From assembly GCA_905250025.1 (NCBI GenBank), contig CAJNOJ010000287.1:1-64000 (forward strand): a stretch of DNA of 64,000 nucleotides, given 5' to 3'. Under the pieces are notes generated by a model, which saw only the letters and a program-made list of their open reading frames with translations, made no database searches and was not told where the DNA came from. This document shows, in pieces, positions 60,715 through 64,000 of the stretch. Origin of the DNA: Adineta ricciae. Its lineage: Eukaryota; Rotifera; Eurotatoria; Adinetida; Adinetidae. Numbering within the stretch: position 1 is the stretch's first letter; the number at the start of each line of letters is the position of its first letter. The position numbers and the translations under genes were made by a program.

Positions 60715-62387
60715 TCAATCTCGCTTTTTCTCCAGGATCGGCTTTTGACTTTCATCTGGCAAAACTGGCCATATGGGAATATCACGTGCGTCAGCTGGTT
60801 TATGAATCTTCTTGATAAATTTTGGTTGTATCTGAACAATACGTTCTTCATATTCTTCATCATCCTCTTCGCCAGCACTTGCTTGTCCATCTTCATCTGG
60901 CTCAGTACTTCCGTCAGCTTTAAGTTTTTTCTTCGAATTTTTCGATTTATTCGTTGAGTTATCATTACTCGATGAGCAACACAAACAATAACATATCAAC
61001 GATATGACAGCTGTCGGTATACCAATAATCAGTAAGGATATGAATGGTGCTTCGATAAACATGGATATAACTGTTCGATAGATTTCCCAAAATGGTCGAA
61101 ACAAACGTTTTGACCATGTATCACCTGAATATTGCACAATTTCAGAATGATTTTTAATAAGATAATCAAGAATGGGTTCTAGTTGTATATTGCTATCCAT
61201 CATCGACGATAAAGGATAGATACCATATTTATGTACACTACTATCGTAGAGGAAAATTAATGGTTCGTCAAGTGTCCACACCGCTGAAAGAATAGAATGT
61301 TAGATGAATGATTGGTGTGAGGAGTTAACCTACCGATATTGCTGAGTAGATCGAGATCGTTCGACCAGGAAAACTGGAATGTTTCGCGAAGTGTGGAGAG
61401 ATGTTTCATCACATAACTACGCATTTGACCTTTCAATTCATTTCTAAAAGCAAGGAGAAGAAATGTTTGACAAAAACTGATTTTGATATCCAACCTTTTC
61501 TGTCTTTGTGCAGCAACTTCATGTTGATCTTTGAATGCATATATGATCACAAGTCTTTTTGTGACTATCAGATCATGGATATTTCCTGATGATACTTGTG
61601 GAAAAGTCGCAACTTTTTCTTTGATGATAAATTCGTCTATACTATTGTTATAATCTTCGGGTTTATATAAATAGAAGCCTTCATTTTTTATTGCAAAGAT
61701 ATGAGATGTTTCATCGGTTTTATATTTAGCAAAATACGTTTGTTGAATAATTGAAACGTTCGTTGCGTAGAAGTAAGTTTGACTAAGATATCGATTGACA
61801 ATGTCTTTATATTGTTTGAATAGAACATCATTTTCATCATGATTCGTTGTTACAAATAGAAAGAACACTTCATGTTCACGGCGTATTTCATTGAATTTAC
61901 CAATGGATGGAATCCAACGTAAGGCGGGACCGTTAACACGCCGTAGAAATTCTAGAACAGCTGCTTTCGATCGTTCGTTTTCGTATGCGAATATTTGTGC
62001 GCCACGAATAAACTTAATTGTTGGATAACCGCGAACATCATAGCGACTGGCAACATCCGTATAAACAGTTGCGTCGATGCGAACGACACGAATGTTTTTG
62101 AATTCATCGGTGGTTGACGATAAATCATAGATTTCCTTAGCAATTTCTTCGTAGATTGGTTCAAATTTTCGACAATGACCGCACCTAAATGAGTAAAACT
62201 AACTTTAGTCGTGTCATTAGTTGCAAATCTGAACGAACCATGGCGCATGAAATTTGATAAGATAAGCGACGGACGGATTTTGGTTGATTTCATCGACAAT
62301 CTTTGAGTCCACATCACGTACCCATTTGGCGCTCACAAGTGCGACAAAACCTTGCATTAACAATATCACAAGCCAAACGAATGCCAT
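60715..62387 (-). CDS. TMX3: Protein disulfide-isomerase TMX3
   Basis: ER membrane thioredoxin-like protein. N-terminal signal peptide MAFVWLVILLMQGFVALVSA. The CGHC active site is split by an intron: exon 1 ends ..KFHAP plus TG of Trp and exon 2 begins G-TGC GGT CAT TGT, giving APWCGHCRKFEP. Following are VDATVYT-type segments, RYDVRGYPTIKFIRG, then two redox-inactive thioredoxin-like domains, a transmembrane helix (FISLLIIGIPTAVISLICY), an acidic cytosolic tail and a C-terminal KKRD, a KKxx ER-retrieval motif like the KKKD of vertebrate TMX3. It introduces or rearranges disulfides in secreted proteins; this window is rich in Cys-rich secreted genes. Upstream acceptor TTTTGCAG at 62413. Confidence 0.93.
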
Positions 62388-62521
62388 TCTCGATTCTTAA
62401 TTACAACTAAATCTGCAAAAGAGACAAAAGTAAAGATTTTCATTAGTTGTTACCTATATACATCGATACACAGAAGAAGATTTTATTCAACAAACAAAAA
62501 AACAAAGATGAAAAATCGAGT
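62388..62521 (-). promoter_or_regulatory. NKAP-TMX3 intercistronic spacer
   Basis: 134 nt holding AATAAA on the minus strand (62482-62487) followed by a pyrimidine stretch and TTTTGCAG at 62413, then the TMX3 start 25 nt on. It matches the poly(A)-then-acceptor layout of trans-spliced operons. Confidence 0.4.
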
Positions 62522-63487
<966 letters not shown>

Positions 63488-64000
63488 CTAAAATACTGAA
63501 GGAAAATTATGTTTAACAAAAGGTAATTTTTCTACAAGAAATTTCATGTCTGAAGTCAAGCGTAGGTAACCGTCTTAGACAACACTTTGAAATCTAGAAT
63601 TCCTGTAGAAAAATGACTCGTCAGAGGATTAAAAATGGAAGGAAAGAAGGAGATCGATGTAATGATGTAAAAAAAAAGGAAAAAAGAAGAAAATCCTTAG
63701 ATCTTTTTTTCATTGGCTAGCAAATAGAAAAACAGATGCGTATAGATGACGCTGATCTACTTGAAAATAGGTTAAGAAAATAAGAAAATACTCATCTTTG
63801 GTTGAGACACAGATTTATTCTAGACGGTAATCTAACTTCATTCGAGGACAATGCAATGATGCAGAGAAGAGAAAGCATTCTATAAAGCTGAATGGATTGA
63901 TTTGAACTGTAAAAGTCAAGTTTATTGCAACAAATACGAACGAAACAACGGTGAACTTGAATAAGAAAGACATAAATACGGAGAAGAAGAAGAAGATAAT
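63488..64000. other. Upstream region of NKAP to window edge
   Basis: About 510 bp, A-rich with no supported gene. Contains the NKAP promoter. Confidence 0.5.

Overview
This window is nuclear DNA from a small, intron-rich animal genome. Spliceosomal GT..AG introns of about 50-60 bp cut most genes. There is a caudal/Cdx homeobox, a three-repeat Myb, EGF/DOMON/ShKT/Kunitz/chitin-binding extracellular proteins and a eukaryotic initiator tRNA. The AT-rich composition, very short introns, tight gene packing, an intronless bacterial-looking GH30 enzyme and a decayed transmembrane NHL-repeat gene together suggest a rotifer, most likely a bdelloid. That is inference from gene style; no taxonomic marker was tested.

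Layout. 1-9121: three minus-strand genes, namely a LOTUS-domain (MARF1/limkain-like) gene running off the left edge, Cdx, and SH3BP5. 9145-18038: minus-strand SIRT6 joined in frame to phosphomevalonate kinase, then MYB and a large EF-hand protein. 19047-24694: plus-strand C2H2/AT-hook protein of unknown function and inositol-3-phosphate synthase. 24974-26521: minus-strand Kunitz protein. 27945-36142: plus-strand MYND-finger protein and a very large DOMON-EGF-ShKT secreted protein. 36346: initiator tRNA-Met. 36744-40548: minus-strand RING membrane protein, an unrecognised protein and a single-pass membrane protein. 40834-43785: two paralogous small membrane proteins flanking an intronless GH30 glucosylceramidase-like gene. 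44145-45638: NHL pseudogene. 46206-50691: four-pass membrane protein, eIF5A, and a DUF229 sulfatase-fold protein convergent with eIF5A. 53566-54172: a Ser/Thr-rich, probably GPI-anchored protein that is easily missed. 54530-57227: secreted chitin-binding/EGF protein. 57920-63487: MTRR, TMX3 and NKAP, head to tail on the minus strand.

Working links. Two minus-strand runs have very short intergenic spacers (SIRT6-PMVK to SH3BP5, 23 nt or about 76 nt depending on the start; NKAP-TMX3-MTRR, 134 and 144 nt). Pyrimidine-rich AG acceptor sites lie just upstream of the downstream starts. This fits polycistronic transcription resolved by spliced-leader trans-splicing, which is known in rotifers. The strongest candidate novelty is the SIRT6-PMVK junction. 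The kinase part has no in-frame ATG and joins SIRT6 in the correct frame across a 61-nt intron, while reading into that intron stops SIRT6 at once. One locus could therefore make SIRT6 alone or a sirtuin-mevalonate-kinase fusion.

Gene models are hand-spliced from GT/AG signals and reading frame. Spans run from start to stop codon and include introns.
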